55,862 bases of DNA from Actinomadura sp. 7K507 (GTDB taxonomy: Bacteria > Actinomycetota > Actinomycetes > Streptosporangiales > Streptosporangiaceae). Shown here piece by piece: positions 27,336-36,895 of the stretch. How positions within the stretch are numbered: position 1 is the stretch's first letter; each line of letters opens with the position of its first letter. Below the pieces are notes generated by a model, which was not told the DNA's origin, did not search any database, and was given only the letters and a program-made list of their open reading frames with translations. A program made the translations under genes and the position numbers. The stretch lies in the NCBI RefSeq assembly GCF_004348425.1, contig NZ_SMKK01000022.1:1-55862 (forward strand), written 5' to 3'.

Positions 27336-28880
27336 ATGAGTGTTTTGACCGCTCCCGCATCTCCGAAGATGGCGGACGACCCGGAGAAACAACCTGACGC
27401 GGGCGGAGGTCTCGACCGCGGCGTGCTGGCGGTGGCCGGTGTCGTGGTCATCGGCGCGATCATGTCCATCCTGGACGTGACCATCGTGCACGTCGCCATC
27501 AACGACCTGGCCAGGGAGTTCAACACACCGCTGGCGACGATCCAGTGGGTGGCGACGGGCTACACGCTGGCCCTGGCCACGGTGATTCCGATCACAGGGT
27601 GGGCGTCGGCGAGGTTCGGCACCAAGCGGCTGTACATGATCTCGCTGCTGCTGTTCGTGCTCGGCTCGACGGCGGCCGGGTTCGCCTGGTCGGCCGAGTC
27701 CCTGATCTTCTTCCGGATCCTGCAGGGCCTCGGCGGCGGAATGATCATGCCCGCCGGTATGACGATCATGACGCAGGCGGCGGGGCCGCAGCGGGTCGGC
27801 CAGGTGATGAGCATCATCGGTGTCCCGATGCTGCTCGGCCCCATCACGGGACCGATCCTCGGCGGCTGGCTCGTCGACGATGTGTCGTGGCGGTGGATCT
27901 TCTTCGTCAACCTGCCGATCGGCGTCATCGCGCTGGCGCTGGCGGCCAAGATCCTCAAGCCGGACAAGCCGAAGCCGGCCGAGCGGCTCGACTTCATCGG
28001 TCTGCTCCTGCTGTCGCCCGGCCTGGCGGCGCTGATCTACGGCGTGGCCAAGGGCTCTGAGAAGACGGACTTCCTGGCGACGGAGCCGCTCGTCTTCACG
28101 GTCGTCGGCGCGCTGCTGGTCATCGGGTTCGTGTTCCGGGCACTGAACGCCAAGAGCCCGCTGATCGACCTGCGGCTGCTGAAGCGCCGGTCGGTGGCGG
28201 CGGCGTCCGGCACGATGGTGCTGTTCATGGTCGCGTTCATGGGCGCGATGCTCCTGCTGCCGCTGTACTTCCAGACGGTGCGCGGCGAGGGCGCCATGAA
28301 CGCGGGACTGCTGCTGGCCCCGCAGGGCCTCGGCGCGATGCTCACCATGCCGATCGGCGGCCGGCTCACCGACCGGATCGGGCCCGGACGGGTCGTGCTG
28401 GGCGGCATGACCGTCGTGGTGCTGTCCATGGTGGCGTTCGCGACCATCCTGGGGTCCGACACGTCCTACTGGTCGCTCGGCGCGGTGCTGTTCCTGATGG
28501 GCCTCGGCATGGGCATGACGATGATGCCGACCATGGCCGCGGCCATCCAGACTCTCGTGCACGACGAGGTACCGCGCGCCAGCACGATGCTGAACATCAT
28601 CCAGCAGGTGTCGGCGTCCATCGGCACCGCGATGATGACGGTGCTGCTCTCCCGCCAGCTGACGGCCAACCTCGGCGATGGGGCCGGCGGCGAGATCGGC
28701 GGCACCGAGGACGTACCGCCCGCGATCATGGAGAAGATCGCCCCCGTGATGGGGGACGCGTTCCAGCACACCTACTGGTACGCGGCCGGGCTGCTCGCCC
28801 TGGCGTTCATCCCGGCGCTGCTGCTGCCGCGCAGGAAGCCGGAGACACCGGCATCCGACGTGCCGATGCCCCTGCACTGA
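27336..28880 (+). CDS. MFS multidrug exporter, DHA2 (EmrB/QacA) family
   Basis: 514 aa with about 14 hydrophobic segments. DHA2 motifs: LDVTIVHVAINDLAREF (motif D1), WVATGYTLALATVIPITGWA, RFGTKRLYMISLLLFVLGS (motif A), ILQGLGGGMIMPAGM (motif B), and GPITGPILGGWLVDDVSWRW (motif C, antiporter). Proton-driven export of drugs is expected. ATG 27336 is chosen; ATG 27369 also gives a plausible start. The upstream MerR-type promoter suggests drug or redox induction. A terminator follows. Confidence 0.92.
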   Translation: MSVLTAPASPKMADDPEKQPDAGGGLDRGVLAVAGVVVIGAIMSILDVTIVHVAINDLAREFNTPLATIQWVATGYTLALATVIPITGWASARFGTKRLYMISLLLFVLGSTAAGFAWSAESLIFFRILQGLGGGMIMPAGMTIMTQAAGPQRVGQVMSIIGVPMLLGPITGPILGGWLVDDVSWRWIFFVNLPIGVIALALAAKILKPDKPKPAERLDFIGLLLLSPGLAALIYGVAKGSEKTDFLATEPLVFTVVGALLVIGFVFRALNAKSPLIDLRLLKRRSVAAASGTMVLFMVAFMGAMLLLPLYFQTVRGEGAMNAGLLLAPQGLGAMLTMPIGGRLTDRIGPGRVVLGGMTVVVLSMVAFATILGSDTSYWSLGAVLFLMGLGMGMTMMPTMAAAIQTLVHDEVPRASTMLNIIQQVSASIGTAMMTVLLSRQLTANLGDGAGGEIGGTEDVPPAIMEKIAPVMGDAFQHTYWYAAGLLALAFIPALLLPRRKPETPASDVPMPLH

Positions 28881-28902
28881 GCGAGCCTCAGGCGCGTTTG
28901 AG

Positions 28903-28939
28903 CCCCGGCCGGGATCCCGAGTGACCCCGGCCGGGGTTT
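28903..28939. terminator. Terminator between MFS and acyl-CoA ligase genes
   Basis: CCCCGGCCGG (28903-28912) pairs with CCGGCCGGGG (28927-28936), followed by TTT. It lies between two convergent genes. Confidence 0.8.
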
Positions 28940-28956
28940 CGCGTTCCTGGGCCGTC

Positions 28957-30489
28957 TCAGGCCGTCGTGGGACGTTCCGCCCAGTACTCGTCCTTCAGCA
29001 GCCGCTTGTAGAGCTTGCCGGTGGGATGCCGGGGAAGCTCGGGGCGGAAGTCGACCGAGCGCGGGCACTTGTAGCCGGCGAGCTGCTCGCGGCAGTACGC
29101 GATGAGCTCGGCCTCCAGCTCCGGGCCTGCGTCGTCCATGGACAGGGGCTGGACGACGGCCTTCACCGCCTCGCCCATCTCGGCGTCCGGGACGCCGAAG
29201 ACGGCGACGTCGATGACCTTGGGGTGGACGGCCAGGACGTTCTCGGCCTCCTGCGGGTAGATGTTCACCCCGCCGCTGATGATCATGTAGGCGCGGCGGT
29301 CGGTGAGGTAGATGAAGCCGTCCCCGTCCACGTAGCCGACGTCGCCGAGGGTGCTCCAGCCGCGGCCCTTCGGGTCCCGGGACGCGGCGGTCTTGCCGTC
29401 GTCGTCGTGGTACTCGAACTCGGGGCCGTTGCCGAAGTAGAGGGTTCCGGGCTCACCGGGCCCCAGCTCGTTGCCCTCTTCGTCGCAGACGTGGACCTCG
29501 CCCAGGACGCAGCGTCCGACGGTGCCCTTGTGGGTGAGCCAGTCCTCGGAGTTGGTGTAGACGAAGCAGTTGCCCTCGGTTCCGGCGTAGTACTCGTGCA
29601 GAATCGGGCCCCACCACTCGATCATCTGCTCCTTGATGGGGATGGGGCAGGGCGCGGCGGCGTGCACGGCGGCGCGCAGGCTGGACACGTCATAGCGGGC
29701 GCGGGTCTCCTCCGGGAGCTTGAGCATCCGGATGAACATGGTCGGCACCCACTGGCTGAGCGTGGCGCCGTACTTCTCGATCGCGGCGAGCGCCTGCTCC
29801 GGGTCGAACTTCTCCATCACCACGACCGTCGCGCCGAAGCGGTGCAGGGTGAGGCAGTAGCGCAGCGGCGCGGCGTGGTAGAGCGGCGCCGGGGACAGGT
29901 AGACCGAGTCGGCGTCGGGCTGGAAGAGCAGCGAGATCAGCTGGTAGAGCGGCCCCGGCTCGCCCATCGGCGCCTTGGAGAGTGCTGGTTTCACCCCCTT
30001 GGGGCGGCCTGTCGTCCCGGACGAGTAGAGCATGTCCACGCCCTCGCACTCGTCCTCGATCGGCGTGGGCGGGTGCTGCGCGACGCGCTCCTCGTAGGAG
30101 TCGTAGCCGGGTGCCGTGCCGCCGAGCATGAGGCGCAGCGGCACGTCCGGCGGAAACCGCGCCGCGGTCTCCATCGACGCGCTGGTGATGAAGGCCTTGG
30201 CCTCGCAGTTGTCCACGATGTAGGCGAGCTCTTCATGCTGGAGCCGCGTGCTGATGGCGGTGTAGTAGAGCCCGGACCGCTGGGCCGCCCAGGCGATGGC
30301 CAGGTACAGCGGATGGTTCTCCAGCATGAAGGCGATGTGGTCCCCCGGACGCAGCCCCTCCGCGTGGAGCAGCTGCGCGAGCCGGTTGGACTCCTCGTTC
30401 AGTTCCCGAAAGGTGACGACTCGCCCGGAGCCCGCCATGACGACGGCGGGCTTGTCGGGCGTCTGTGCGGCGATCTGCCCCAGGTGCAT
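28957..30489 (-). CDS. Acyl-CoA synthetase (AMP-forming, FadD type)
   Basis: 510 aa, full-length ANL enzyme: MLYSSGTTGRPKGV (P-loop), EYYAGTEGNCFV (A5-like), STLGDVGYVDGDGFIYLTDR, MIISGGVNIYPQEAENVLAV, and ELPRHPTGKLYKRLL with the C-terminal Lys. It activates an unknown acid to its CoA ester. It is of the same subfamily as the ligase at 6117-7664, and the subfamily is often annotated as acyl-CoA synthetase in lipid or steroid catabolism. It is convergent with the MFS gene. Confidence 0.92.
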   Translation of the reverse strand: MHLGQIAAQTPDKPAVVMAGSGRVVTFRELNEESNRLAQLLHAEGLRPGDHIAFMLENHPLYLAIAWAAQRSGLYYTAISTRLQHEELAYIVDNCEAKAFITSASMETAARFPPDVPLRLMLGGTAPGYDSYEERVAQHPPTPIEDECEGVDMLYSSGTTGRPKGVKPALSKAPMGEPGPLYQLISLLFQPDADSVYLSPAPLYHAAPLRYCLTLHRFGATVVVMEKFDPEQALAAIEKYGATLSQWVPTMFIRMLKLPEETRARYDVSSLRAAVHAAAPCPIPIKEQMIEWWGPILHEYYAGTEGNCFVYTNSEDWLTHKGTVGRCVLGEVHVCDEEGNELGPGEPGTLYFGNGPEFEYHDDDGKTAASRDPKGRGWSTLGDVGYVDGDGFIYLTDRRAYMIISGGVNIYPQEAENVLAVHPKVIDVAVFGVPDAEMGEAVKAVVQPLSMDDAGPELEAELIAYCREQLAGYKCPRSVDFRPELPRHPTGKLYKRLLKDEYWAERPTTA

Positions 30490-30561
30490 GGCCGCACGTT
30501 ACCGGCAGGCGAGGTGGAATGGAATCCCGTTCGGTTTCAGGTCTCCGGTCATCCGCCCGGG

Positions 30562-30792
30562 TCAGACGAGCATGTGGTCGAAGTCGCCGTCCTTGGCTCC
30601 TCCCACGAAGGCCTCCACCTCCTCGCGCGTGTAGACGAGCACCGCTCCCTCGGGGTCCCGGGAGTTGCGCACGGCGATGTCTCCGCTGGGGAGCTCCGCC
30701 ATCTCGACGCAGTTACCCGACGGGTTGCTGCGCCGGCTCTTCTGCCAGACGAGCCTGTTGCGCCAGACGTCCGACATCGGTTGGCCGTCCAT
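30562..30792 (-). CDS. DUF397 protein
   Basis: 76 aa from ATG 30792, with AAAGGGGG upstream. VWQKSRRSNPSGNCVEMAEL, then AVRNSRDPEGAVLVYTREEV and EAFVGGAKDGDFDHML fit the DUF397 domain. It is divergent from a HATPase gene (30987). The usual XRE partner is missing at this locus; the XRE proteins at 19.4 or 25.0 kb, or one elsewhere in the genome, might serve it. Confidence 0.88.
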   Translation of the reverse strand: MDGQPMSDVWRNRLVWQKSRRSNPSGNCVEMAELPSGDIAVRNSRDPEGAVLVYTREEVEAFVGGAKDGDFDHMLV

Positions 30793-30867
30793 CGTTGCCC
30801 CCTTTAGGCGTCTCGGCCTCCCCGCAGGAAGGCCGCGATCTCGCCCCACCCCACACAATGGTACGAG

Positions 30868-30920
30868 ATGCACGTGCATTCGTTCTTGCATTCGTTCATG
30901 CAGACGGTCTTGCATCTGCA
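30868..30920. promoter_or_regulatory. Cluster of TGCA-centred elements between DUF397 and HATPase genes
   Basis: ATGCACGTGCAT (30868-30879) is a perfect palindrome. CTTGCATTCGTTCATGCAGA (30885-30904) matches the CTTGC-N8-WTGCAGA element seen at 25976, and CTTGCATCTGCA (30909-30920) follows. The cluster occupies the divergent promoter region and is probably bound by an XRE-type regulator. Confidence 0.5.
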
Positions 30921-30986
30921 CGGCTTGGGGAGCAAGATAGCGAACGTTCGCCGGTGACCGACCCCGCACGCCTCTGAGGTTTGACC

Positions 30987-31664
30987 ATGACCGTTGATCA
31001 GGCAGACGACGTCGCAGCTCCCGCCGCCATGGGAGGCGGCCGGCCGCGGCACGCCGCAGCCGTTCATCCCTGGCCGGACGCGCCCCCGGCGGCGCACCCC
31101 GGCCCGAACAGCACCGCGAACGGCCCCGCGACCGCCCGGGTCGCCGAGCCGGGCCTGGCCGGGCTCTGGCCCGCGCCGCACGCCGGCACGCCGCGCATGG
31201 CGCGTCGCGTGTTCCCCGCGGAGATCACCACGCCCCGGTCGGCGCGTGAGTTCACCCAGGCCACGCTGCATGGCTGGGGGCTCGCCGCGGACGTCGACGA
31301 CATCGTGATCGCGGTGTCGGAGCTGGCGACGAACGCGCTCCGGCACGGCATGGAGGGACTCCCCCAGCCGCTTCCGCTGTGCCCCATCCAGCTCGTCCTG
31401 ATCGGGCACCCGCGGCGGCTGGTCGTCTCGGTGACCGACCCGGGCGGACGCCCGCCCGAGCCCGTCCCGAGCGACCCGGACCGGTTCGTCGAGGGCGGCC
31501 GCGGCCTCCTGGTCGTCGGCGCGGTCAGCGACGCGTGGGGCTGGGCGCGGCTCGCCACCGGCGGCAAGGCCGTCTGGGCCGCCTTCGACCTGCGGGTCAG
31601 CCCTCCGTCGCCGCGGGAAGGGGCCGAGCCTGGACGGAGCGCTCCGGACGCTCCAGCTCACTGA
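30987..31664 (+). CDS. Histidine-kinase-like ATPase (anti-sigma-factor type)
   Basis: 225 aa from ATG 30987 (GAGG 8 bases upstream; TTG 30981 is an alternative). The first 75 residues are a Pro/Ala-rich disordered part. The HATPase_c_2 domain follows: [20 protein letters not shown] (N-box), [15 protein letters not shown] and [20 protein letters not shown] (G2-like). It forms a divergent pair with the DUF397 gene, as in abaA/whiJ-like clusters. Its last 68 bases overlap the convergent otsA gene. Confidence 0.85.
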   Translation: MTVDQADDVAAPAAMGGGRPRHAAAVHPWPDAPPAAHPGPNSTANGPATARVAEPGLAGLWPAPHAGTPRMARRVFPAEITTPRSAREFTQATLHGWGLAADVDDIVIAVSELATNALRHGMEGLPQPLPLCPIQLVLIGHPRRLVVSVTDPGGRPPEPVPSDPDRFVEGGRGLLVVGAVSDAWGWARLATGGKAVWAAFDLRVSPPSPREGAEPGRSAPDAPAH

Positions 31665-33030
31665 GGAACGAGTGGGCCCAGCGGTCCACGTCGTTCTCGA
31701 TCACGCGGCGGCGCATCGTGCGCATCCGCCGCGCCTGGTCCGCCGGCTCGGCGGCCAGCGCGGACAGCAGCGTGCCCTTCAGGCCGTCGATGTCGTAGGG
31801 GTTCACCTGGAACGCGCCCCGCTTGAGCTCGGCCGCGGCACCGGTGAACTCGCTCAGCACCAGCGTCCCGCGAAGGTCCTTGCGGCACGCCACGTACTCC
31901 TTGGCGACCAGGTTCATGCCGTCCCGCAGCGGGGTGACCACCATCACGTCCGCCGCCAGGTACAGCGCGGTCAGCTCGTCACGGTCATACGAACTGTGCA
32001 AATACGTAATGACCGGAAACCCGATCTCGCCGTACTCCCCGTTGATTCGCCCGACCTGCTGCTCGATGTCCTCCCGGAGCAGCTGGTACTGCTCGACCCG
32101 CTCCCGGCTCGGCGTGGCGATCTGCACGAACACGGCCTGCCCGGGCTTGAGGTGACCGTCCTCGAACAACTCCCCGAACGCCTGCAGGCGCTGGGTGATG
32201 CCCTTGGTGTAGTCGAGCCGGTCGACACCGAGCAGGACCGTCGCGTCCCCCAGGTCGGTCCGGATCTCCTGTGCGCGCTCCTGGACCTCCTGGCGCCCGA
32301 CCAGAGCGTCCAGCTCCCCCACGTCCACCGAGATCGGGAACGCGCGTGCCCGCACCACCCGGTCCTCCCAGAAGACGTCCTGCTTCACGTAGCGGGCGTC
32401 GAGCAGGCGCCGGCAGAGCCGCACGAAGTTGGCCGCCGCGCCGGGGAGCTGGAAGCCGACGAGGTCGGCGCCGAGCAGCCCCTCCAGGATCTGCCGCCGC
32501 CACGGCAGCTGCCAGAACAGCTCCAGCGGCGGGAACGGGATGTGCAGGAAGAAGCCGATGCGCAGGTCGGGGCGAAGCTCGCGCAGCATCCGGGGGACGA
32601 GCTGGAGCTGGTAGTCCTGCACCCAGACGATCGCGCCCTCGGAGGCCACCTCCGCCGCGGCGCGCGCGAACCGCTTGTTCACCCGGACATAGGCGTCCCA
32701 CATCGTCCGGTCGTAGACGGGCGGGGCGATGACGTCGTGGTAGAGCGGCCAGAGCGTGGCGTTCGAGAAGCCCTCGTAGTAGAGCTTGACCTCCTCCGAG
32801 GACTGCGTGATGGGGTGGAGCGACATGCCGTCCTCCTCGAACGGCTCCAGCTCCTCGTCCGGCGCGCCCGTCCAGCCGATCCAGGTCCCCTGCCTGCGCC
32901 GCATCACCGGGGCGATGGCGCTGACCAGGCCGCCGGGGCTGCGCCGCCATCGTGGCACCCCGTCCGTTCCGACGATCCGGTCGACCGGAAGCCGATTGGC
33001 CACCACAACGAACTCACTACCGCGCGACAC
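31597..33030 (-). CDS. otsA: Trehalose-6-phosphate synthase
   Basis: 477 aa, GT20 family. The start [71 protein letters not shown] and [18 protein letters not shown] are the family landmarks that bind UDP-glucose and glucose 6-phosphate. It makes trehalose 6-phosphate for the stress protectant trehalose. No otsB phosphatase gene is adjacent. The upstream 364-base region is a separate promoter area. Confidence 0.94.
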   Translation of the reverse strand: MSRGSEFVVVANRLPVDRIVGTDGVPRWRRSPGGLVSAIAPVMRRRQGTWIGWTGAPDEELEPFEEDGMSLHPITQSSEEVKLYYEGFSNATLWPLYHDVIAPPVYDRTMWDAYVRVNKRFARAAAEVASEGAIVWVQDYQLQLVPRMLRELRPDLRIGFFLHIPFPPLELFWQLPWRRQILEGLLGADLVGFQLPGAAANFVRLCRRLLDARYVKQDVFWEDRVVRARAFPISVDVGELDALVGRQEVQERAQEIRTDLGDATVLLGVDRLDYTKGITQRLQAFGELFEDGHLKPGQAVFVQIATPSRERVEQYQLLREDIEQQVGRINGEYGEIGFPVITYLHSSYDRDELTALYLAADVMVVTPLRDGMNLVAKEYVACRKDLRGTLVLSEFTGAAAELKRGAFQVNPYDIDGLKGTLLSALAAEPADQARRMRTMRRRVIENDVDRWAHSFLSELERPERSVQARPLPAATEG

Positions 33031-33394
33031 GTACGACCCGCCTCTCCAGCGAACTCTCAGCGCTCACTCATGCCCAGAAACGGTCATCGGGAACATCTTG
33101 TCACTTCGACGCTAAGACCGGAGATCCGCAAAGGGGGATGTCAGGCGGGAGGGGCGGCCCGCAGCGGCGATTGGAGCGGGCCATATTCCTTTCCCGCCAG
33201 GTAACCGTTGTTTACCCACGGGTCACGTTCCACGGGCCGGAGGCGAAAATGTTACTCAGATCACACCACCGCCCGGCCGGAATCCGGCCGCCCATCGTCG
33301 CGACACGCGGGCGCCGGATGCCCCGGCGGGCTTGATTCAAATTCAGACCATCTAGAAAACTCAAGGCGACTTTCACGCCAACTAGAATCACCGC
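33031..33394. other. Intergenic region between otsA and marR
   Basis: 364 bases with no gene. It has a 17-bp dyad CGGCCGGAATCCGGCCG (33274-33290) and a CRP-like word TGTTACTCAGATCACA (33250-33265). Near the MarR start, TCTAG (33351) and CTAGA (33382) flank an inner GGCG/CGCC pair, a possible MarR operator. All are weak individually. Confidence 0.4.
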
Positions 33395-33865
33395 ATGAGC
33401 GATGCGGGTGATGCGGGCGACGCCCTGGACCCACGGGAACTGCGCGCCTGGATGGCCTTCCTGGCCGCCGGACATCTGATCGACCACGAGATCGAGCACC
33501 AGCTCAAGCGGGACGGCGGGCTCTCCCACCCGGAGTTCGAGGTGCTGGTCAAGCTGGACGGCGCGGACGGGAAACGGCTGCGCATGTCGGACCTGGCGCG
33601 CCAGGTCATGGTGTCCAAGAGCAGGCTCACCTACCAGGTCGCCGGACTCGAACGGGCCGGCCTCGTCGAGCGCACCGGCTGCGAGTCGGACCGCCGCTCG
33701 GTCTGGGCGCACCTGACCGGCGAGGGCGCCGCCGCACTCGCCAGGGTCCGGCCGGGGCACCGCCGCGTCGTCCGCGAAGCGCTCATCGAGGTACTGACCC
33801 CGGAGGAGATCGACCTGCTCGGCGACGCGCTCAGCCGCGTGGCCGGCCGGCTGCGCGAGCCGTAG
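33395..33865 (+). CDS. MarR-family transcriptional regulator
   Basis: 156 aa. The winged HTH is clear: LSHPEFEVLVKLDGADGKRL, MSDLARQVMVSKSRLTYQVA, GLERAGLVERTGCESDRRSV and a wing ending in AHLTGEGAAAL. It is co-directional with, and 27 bases upstream of, an FAD-linked oxidase, which is its likely target. Confidence 0.88.
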   Translation: MSDAGDAGDALDPRELRAWMAFLAAGHLIDHEIEHQLKRDGGLSHPEFEVLVKLDGADGKRLRMSDLARQVMVSKSRLTYQVAGLERAGLVERTGCESDRRSVWAHLTGEGAAALARVRPGHRRVVREALIEVLTPEEIDLLGDALSRVAGRLREP

Positions 33866-33892
33866 CCGGCGGACATGCGGGAGGCTGTGGGC

Positions 33893-34987
33893 ATGCGCGA
33901 CTTCGGCGGGATCGTGGAACGCTCGCCCGCCCGCATGATCCGGCCCGGGTCGGCGAGCGAGGTCGCCGGCGCCGTCCGCGAGGCCGCGGCGCAGGGCGTG
34001 GACGTGGTGCCGCGCGGCCTCGGGCACTCGACGTACGGCCAGTCGCTGACCTCGGGCGTGTCGCTCGATATGCGCGGCCTCACCGGCGTGGAGGTCGGCG
34101 CCGGCCAGGCGGCCGCCGCGGCGGGGGCCACCTGGCGCGAGGTCCTCGCCGCGACGCTGCCGCACGGACTCACCCCGCCGGTCCTGACCGACTACCTCGA
34201 CCTGACCGTCGGCGGGACGCTCTCCGCGGGAGGCGTCGGCGGAACGTCGCACGTCCACGGGACGCAGGCCGGCAATGTCGCCTCCCTGGACGTCGTAATG
34301 GACGGAGATCCCGTGACCTGCTCCCCCACGGTCCGGCCCGGCCTCTTCGACGCCGTCCGCGGCGGGCGCGGCCGGCACGGCGTCATCACCGGGGCCGCGC
34401 TGCGGCTCGTCCCCGCGCCGGAGCGCGTGCTGTGCTGCACCATCCCGTGCCGGGACGCCGAGGACGTGCTGCGCGTCCAGCGGGAGGTACGCGCCGACGA
34501 CGTCACGTCTCGGGCCCTGCCGTCCGACGACGGATGGCGCTTCGAGGCCAAGGCCGTCCTGTACGGCGACGGGCGCGAGCCACCGCCGGGCACGACCGAG
34601 ACCGAGGAGCTCTCCTTCTTCGACTTCTGCGACCGCATGCGTCCCGACGTCGAGGAGCTGGTCGCACTCGGCGAGTGGGCGCGGCCGCACCCGTGGGGGA
34701 TGGTCTTCCTGCCCGCGCCTCGCGCCGCCGCCGTGATCGAGTCCACCCTCGGCGCCATGACGACCGGCGACCTCGGGCTCAGCGGCGTCATCCTGATCAA
34801 GGCCCTGCGGATCGGCGGCGTCCCCATGCTCGGCGCCCCCAGGGATCCCGTCCTGTTCAGCGTCCTGCGGACCGCCTCACCGGGCTGCGCCTCCGTCCCG
34901 GAGATGCTCGCCGCCAACCGCGCCCTCCTCGACCGCGCCCGCGGGGAGGGCGGTACCCGCTACGCCGTCGACTCGGTCCCCGGGTGA
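33893..34987 (+). CDS. FAD-linked oxidoreductase (PCMH domain, cytokinin-dehydrogenase-like)
   Basis: 364 aa from ATG 33893, with GGGAGG 8 bases upstream; ATG 33875 is weaker. The FAD-binding PCMH domain shows RGLGHSTYGQSL, with the His used for covalent FAD in relatives, then TDYLDLTVGGTLSAGGVGGT and GTQAGNVASLDVVMDGD. CSPTVRPGLFDAVRGGRGRH follows. The N-terminal half is close in pattern to cytokinin dehydrogenases, but the C-terminal substrate domain is short for that family. The substrate is unknown; the neighbouring MarR gene suggests an aromatic or toxic compound. Confidence 0.8.
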   Translation: MRDFGGIVERSPARMIRPGSASEVAGAVREAAAQGVDVVPRGLGHSTYGQSLTSGVSLDMRGLTGVEVGAGQAAAAAGATWREVLAATLPHGLTPPVLTDYLDLTVGGTLSAGGVGGTSHVHGTQAGNVASLDVVMDGDPVTCSPTVRPGLFDAVRGGRGRHGVITGAALRLVPAPERVLCCTIPCRDAEDVLRVQREVRADDVTSRALPSDDGWRFEAKAVLYGDGREPPPGTTETEELSFFDFCDRMRPDVEELVALGEWARPHPWGMVFLPAPRAAAVIESTLGAMTTGDLGLSGVILIKALRIGGVPMLGAPRDPVLFSVLRTASPGCASVPEMLAANRALLDRARGEGGTRYAVDSVPG

Positions 34988-34996
34988 CGCCGGCCC

Positions 34997-35572
34997 TCAG
35001 GCCACCGGATAGGCGGACTGGAAGGCCAGGCGCCGGTCGGCTCCGGCGGCGAGGCGGTCGCAGACGTCGTCCAGGCCCATGAAGACCTGCCATTTCGGCT
35101 CTCCGGAAGCGGCGGACAGCATGTCCACGACGTGCTGTTCGAGATCCGGAAGGCGCCTGGCCTTCCAGATGTTGTCGGCCAGGCTCACCAGCAGGTCCTC
35201 GATGCCGATGTCCGGATCGCCCCAGGACGTGTGCGTGCGCGCGAACCGCGCGAGCCGGTCCTCCACACCGCGCTCGCGCAGCAGGGCGTACCCCGCCGGC
35301 TCATGCTCGCCGCCCGGACCGGTCAGCTCGGACGGGTGCAAGGTCTTGCCGACGTCGTGCGTGGCCGCGCCGAACAGGACGGCCTCGCCGTCGACGCCGA
35401 GCGCCGGGTGGCGTTCACGGACCCAGGCGACCAGCCCGGCCGCCACGTCGTGGACGGCGCGCAGGTGCGCGGCCAGGCGGGGCGGGGCGTCGAGCTCCTT
35501 CAGCAGCAGGGAGACCCGTTCCGGCAGCGGCCGCAGGCCCGGATCGGTCAGCGCGCGGTGGAGGGAGGACAT
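34997..35572 (-). CDS. HD-domain phosphohydrolase
   Basis: 191 aa from ATG 35572 (GTG 35593 possible). The HD motif is LRAVHDVAAGLVAW, then LFGAATHDVGKTLHPSEL (the HD pair), GGEHEPAGYALL, and FARTHTSW. This is a metal-dependent phosphohydrolase fold, acting probably on nucleotides; the exact substrate is unknown. It is convergent with the FAD oxidase. Confidence 0.8.
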   Translation of the reverse strand: MSSLHRALTDPGLRPLPERVSLLLKELDAPPRLAAHLRAVHDVAAGLVAWVRERHPALGVDGEAVLFGAATHDVGKTLHPSELTGPGGEHEPAGYALLRERGVEDRLARFARTHTSWGDPDIGIEDLLVSLADNIWKARRLPDLEQHVVDMLSAASGEPKWQVFMGLDDVCDRLAAGADRRLAFQSAYPVA

Positions 35573-35635
35573 CCCGGCACGGTATCCGGTCACAGGGCGA
35601 GGGCGAGGGCGAGGACGTCGGACGGGCAGTGGGCG

Positions 35636-35670
35636 GCGGGCTCACGGGCACGCCCCGTCCGTGAGCCCGC
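35636..35670. terminator. Hairpin terminator downstream of fdhA
   Basis: GCGGGCTCACGG (35636-35647) and CCGTGAGCCCGC (35659-35670) form a perfect 12-bp stem with an 11-base loop, just past the stop of the minus-strand dehydrogenase. Confidence 0.75.
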
Positions 35671-35680
35671 GCAGCCGGGG

Positions 35681-36895
35681 TCAGACCCCGGCTCCCACCA
35701 CGCCGTGCGGGTCGAGGATGTACTTGGTCGCCGCGCCGCGGTCGAACTCGGCGTAGCCCTCGGGCGCCTGGTCGAGCGGGATCGCCGCGGCGTTGACGTT
35801 GCTCGCGACGTTCACCCGGTCGTGCAGGATCGCCATCATCAGCTGCCGGTTGTACTTCATCACCGGGCACTGGCCCGTGACGAGGTAATGCGACTTGGCC
35901 CAGCCGAGGCCGAGCCGCAGCCCGAGCTGCCCCGCCTTGGCCTTCTCCTCCGGCGCGCCCGGGTCGTCGGTGACGTACAGGCCGGGGATGCCGAGCCCGC
36001 CGGCGGCGCGGGTGATGTCCATCAGCGTGTTCAGGACGGTCGCGGGCTGCTCGCCGGCGGACCCCTCGGGACCGTGGCCGCGCGCCTCGAACCCGACGCA
36101 GTCGACCGCCGCGTCCACCTCCGGGATGCCGAGGATCTGCTCGATCTGCTCGGGCACGTTGTCGTGCCGGGACAGGTCGATCGTCTCGCAGCCGAACCGG
36201 CGGGCCTGCTCCAGCCGCTGCGGGTTCATGTCGCCGACGATCACGACGGCGGCGCCGAGCAGCAGGCAGGCGGTGGCGCAGGCGAGCCCGACCGGGCCCG
36301 CGCCCGCGACGTACACGGTCGATCCGGTCGTCACACCCGCCGTGTAGGCACCGTGGTAGCCGGTCGGCAGGATGTCGGACAGCATCGCCAGGTCGGGCAG
36401 CTTCGCCATCACGGTGTCGCGGTCGGCGGGGAACTTCAGCAGGTTGAAGTCGGCGTACGGGACGACCGCGTACCGCGCCTGGCCGCCGTGCCAGCCGCCC
36501 ATGTCGACGTATCCGTACGCGGCTCCCGCGCGGGCCGGGTTGACGTTCTCGCAGACGCCGGTGTGGCGCTCCTTGCAGTTGCGGCAGCGGCCGCAGGCGA
36601 TGTTGAACGGGACGCTGACGAGGTCGCCCTGCTTGACGAACTCGACGTCCCTGCCGAGTTCGATCACCTCGCCGGTGATCTCGTGGCCGAGCGTGAGCCC
36701 GGCGGGCGCGGTCGTCCGGCCGCGCACCATGTGCTGGTCGGATCCGCAGATGTTGGTGGCCAGTACCTTCAGGATTACGCCGTGCTCCAGCTTGCGGCCG
36801 TCTTGCTCGGCCAGCACGAGCCGGGGGAAGTCCAGGTCCTCGACCGTGACCTTGCCCGGTCCCTGGTACACGACGCCTCGGTTGGTGTCCGCCAC
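35681..36895 (-). CDS. fdhA: Glutathione-independent formaldehyde dehydrogenase
   Basis: 404 aa. A zinc-dependent medium-chain dehydrogenase with NRGVVYQGPGKVTVEDLDFP at the start, CGSDQHMVRGRTTAPAGLTL (catalytic Cys region), GHEITGEVIELG, a four-Cys structural zinc site CGRCRNCKERHTGVC, and the NAD site VYVAGAGPVGLACATACLLL. It oxidises formaldehyde to formate with NAD. GTG 36895 is chosen because GGAGGGAGAGG lies right upstream; GTG 36910 would start inside that site's upstream flank. Confidence 0.9.
   Translation of the reverse strand: MADTNRGVVYQGPGKVTVEDLDFPRLVLAEQDGRKLEHGVILKVLATNICGSDQHMVRGRTTAPAGLTLGHEITGEVIELGRDVEFVKQGDLVSVPFNIACGRCRNCKERHTGVCENVNPARAGAAYGYVDMGGWHGGQARYAVVPYADFNLLKFPADRDTVMAKLPDLAMLSDILPTGYHGAYTAGVTTGSTVYVAGAGPVGLACATACLLLGAAVVIVGDMNPQRLEQARRFGCETIDLSRHDNVPEQIEQILGIPEVDAAVDCVGFEARGHGPEGSAGEQPATVLNTLMDITRAAGGLGIPGLYVTDDPGAPEEKAKAGQLGLRLGLGWAKSHYLVTGQCPVMKYNRQLMMAILHDRVNVASNVNAAAIPLDQAPEGYAEFDRGAATKYILDPHGVVGAGV

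Noticed and set aside
33250..33265. CRP-like site TGTTACTCAGATCACA
   Set aside because: One half-site has a mismatch and its position between two divergent genes is ambiguous; a single short match is weak evidence.
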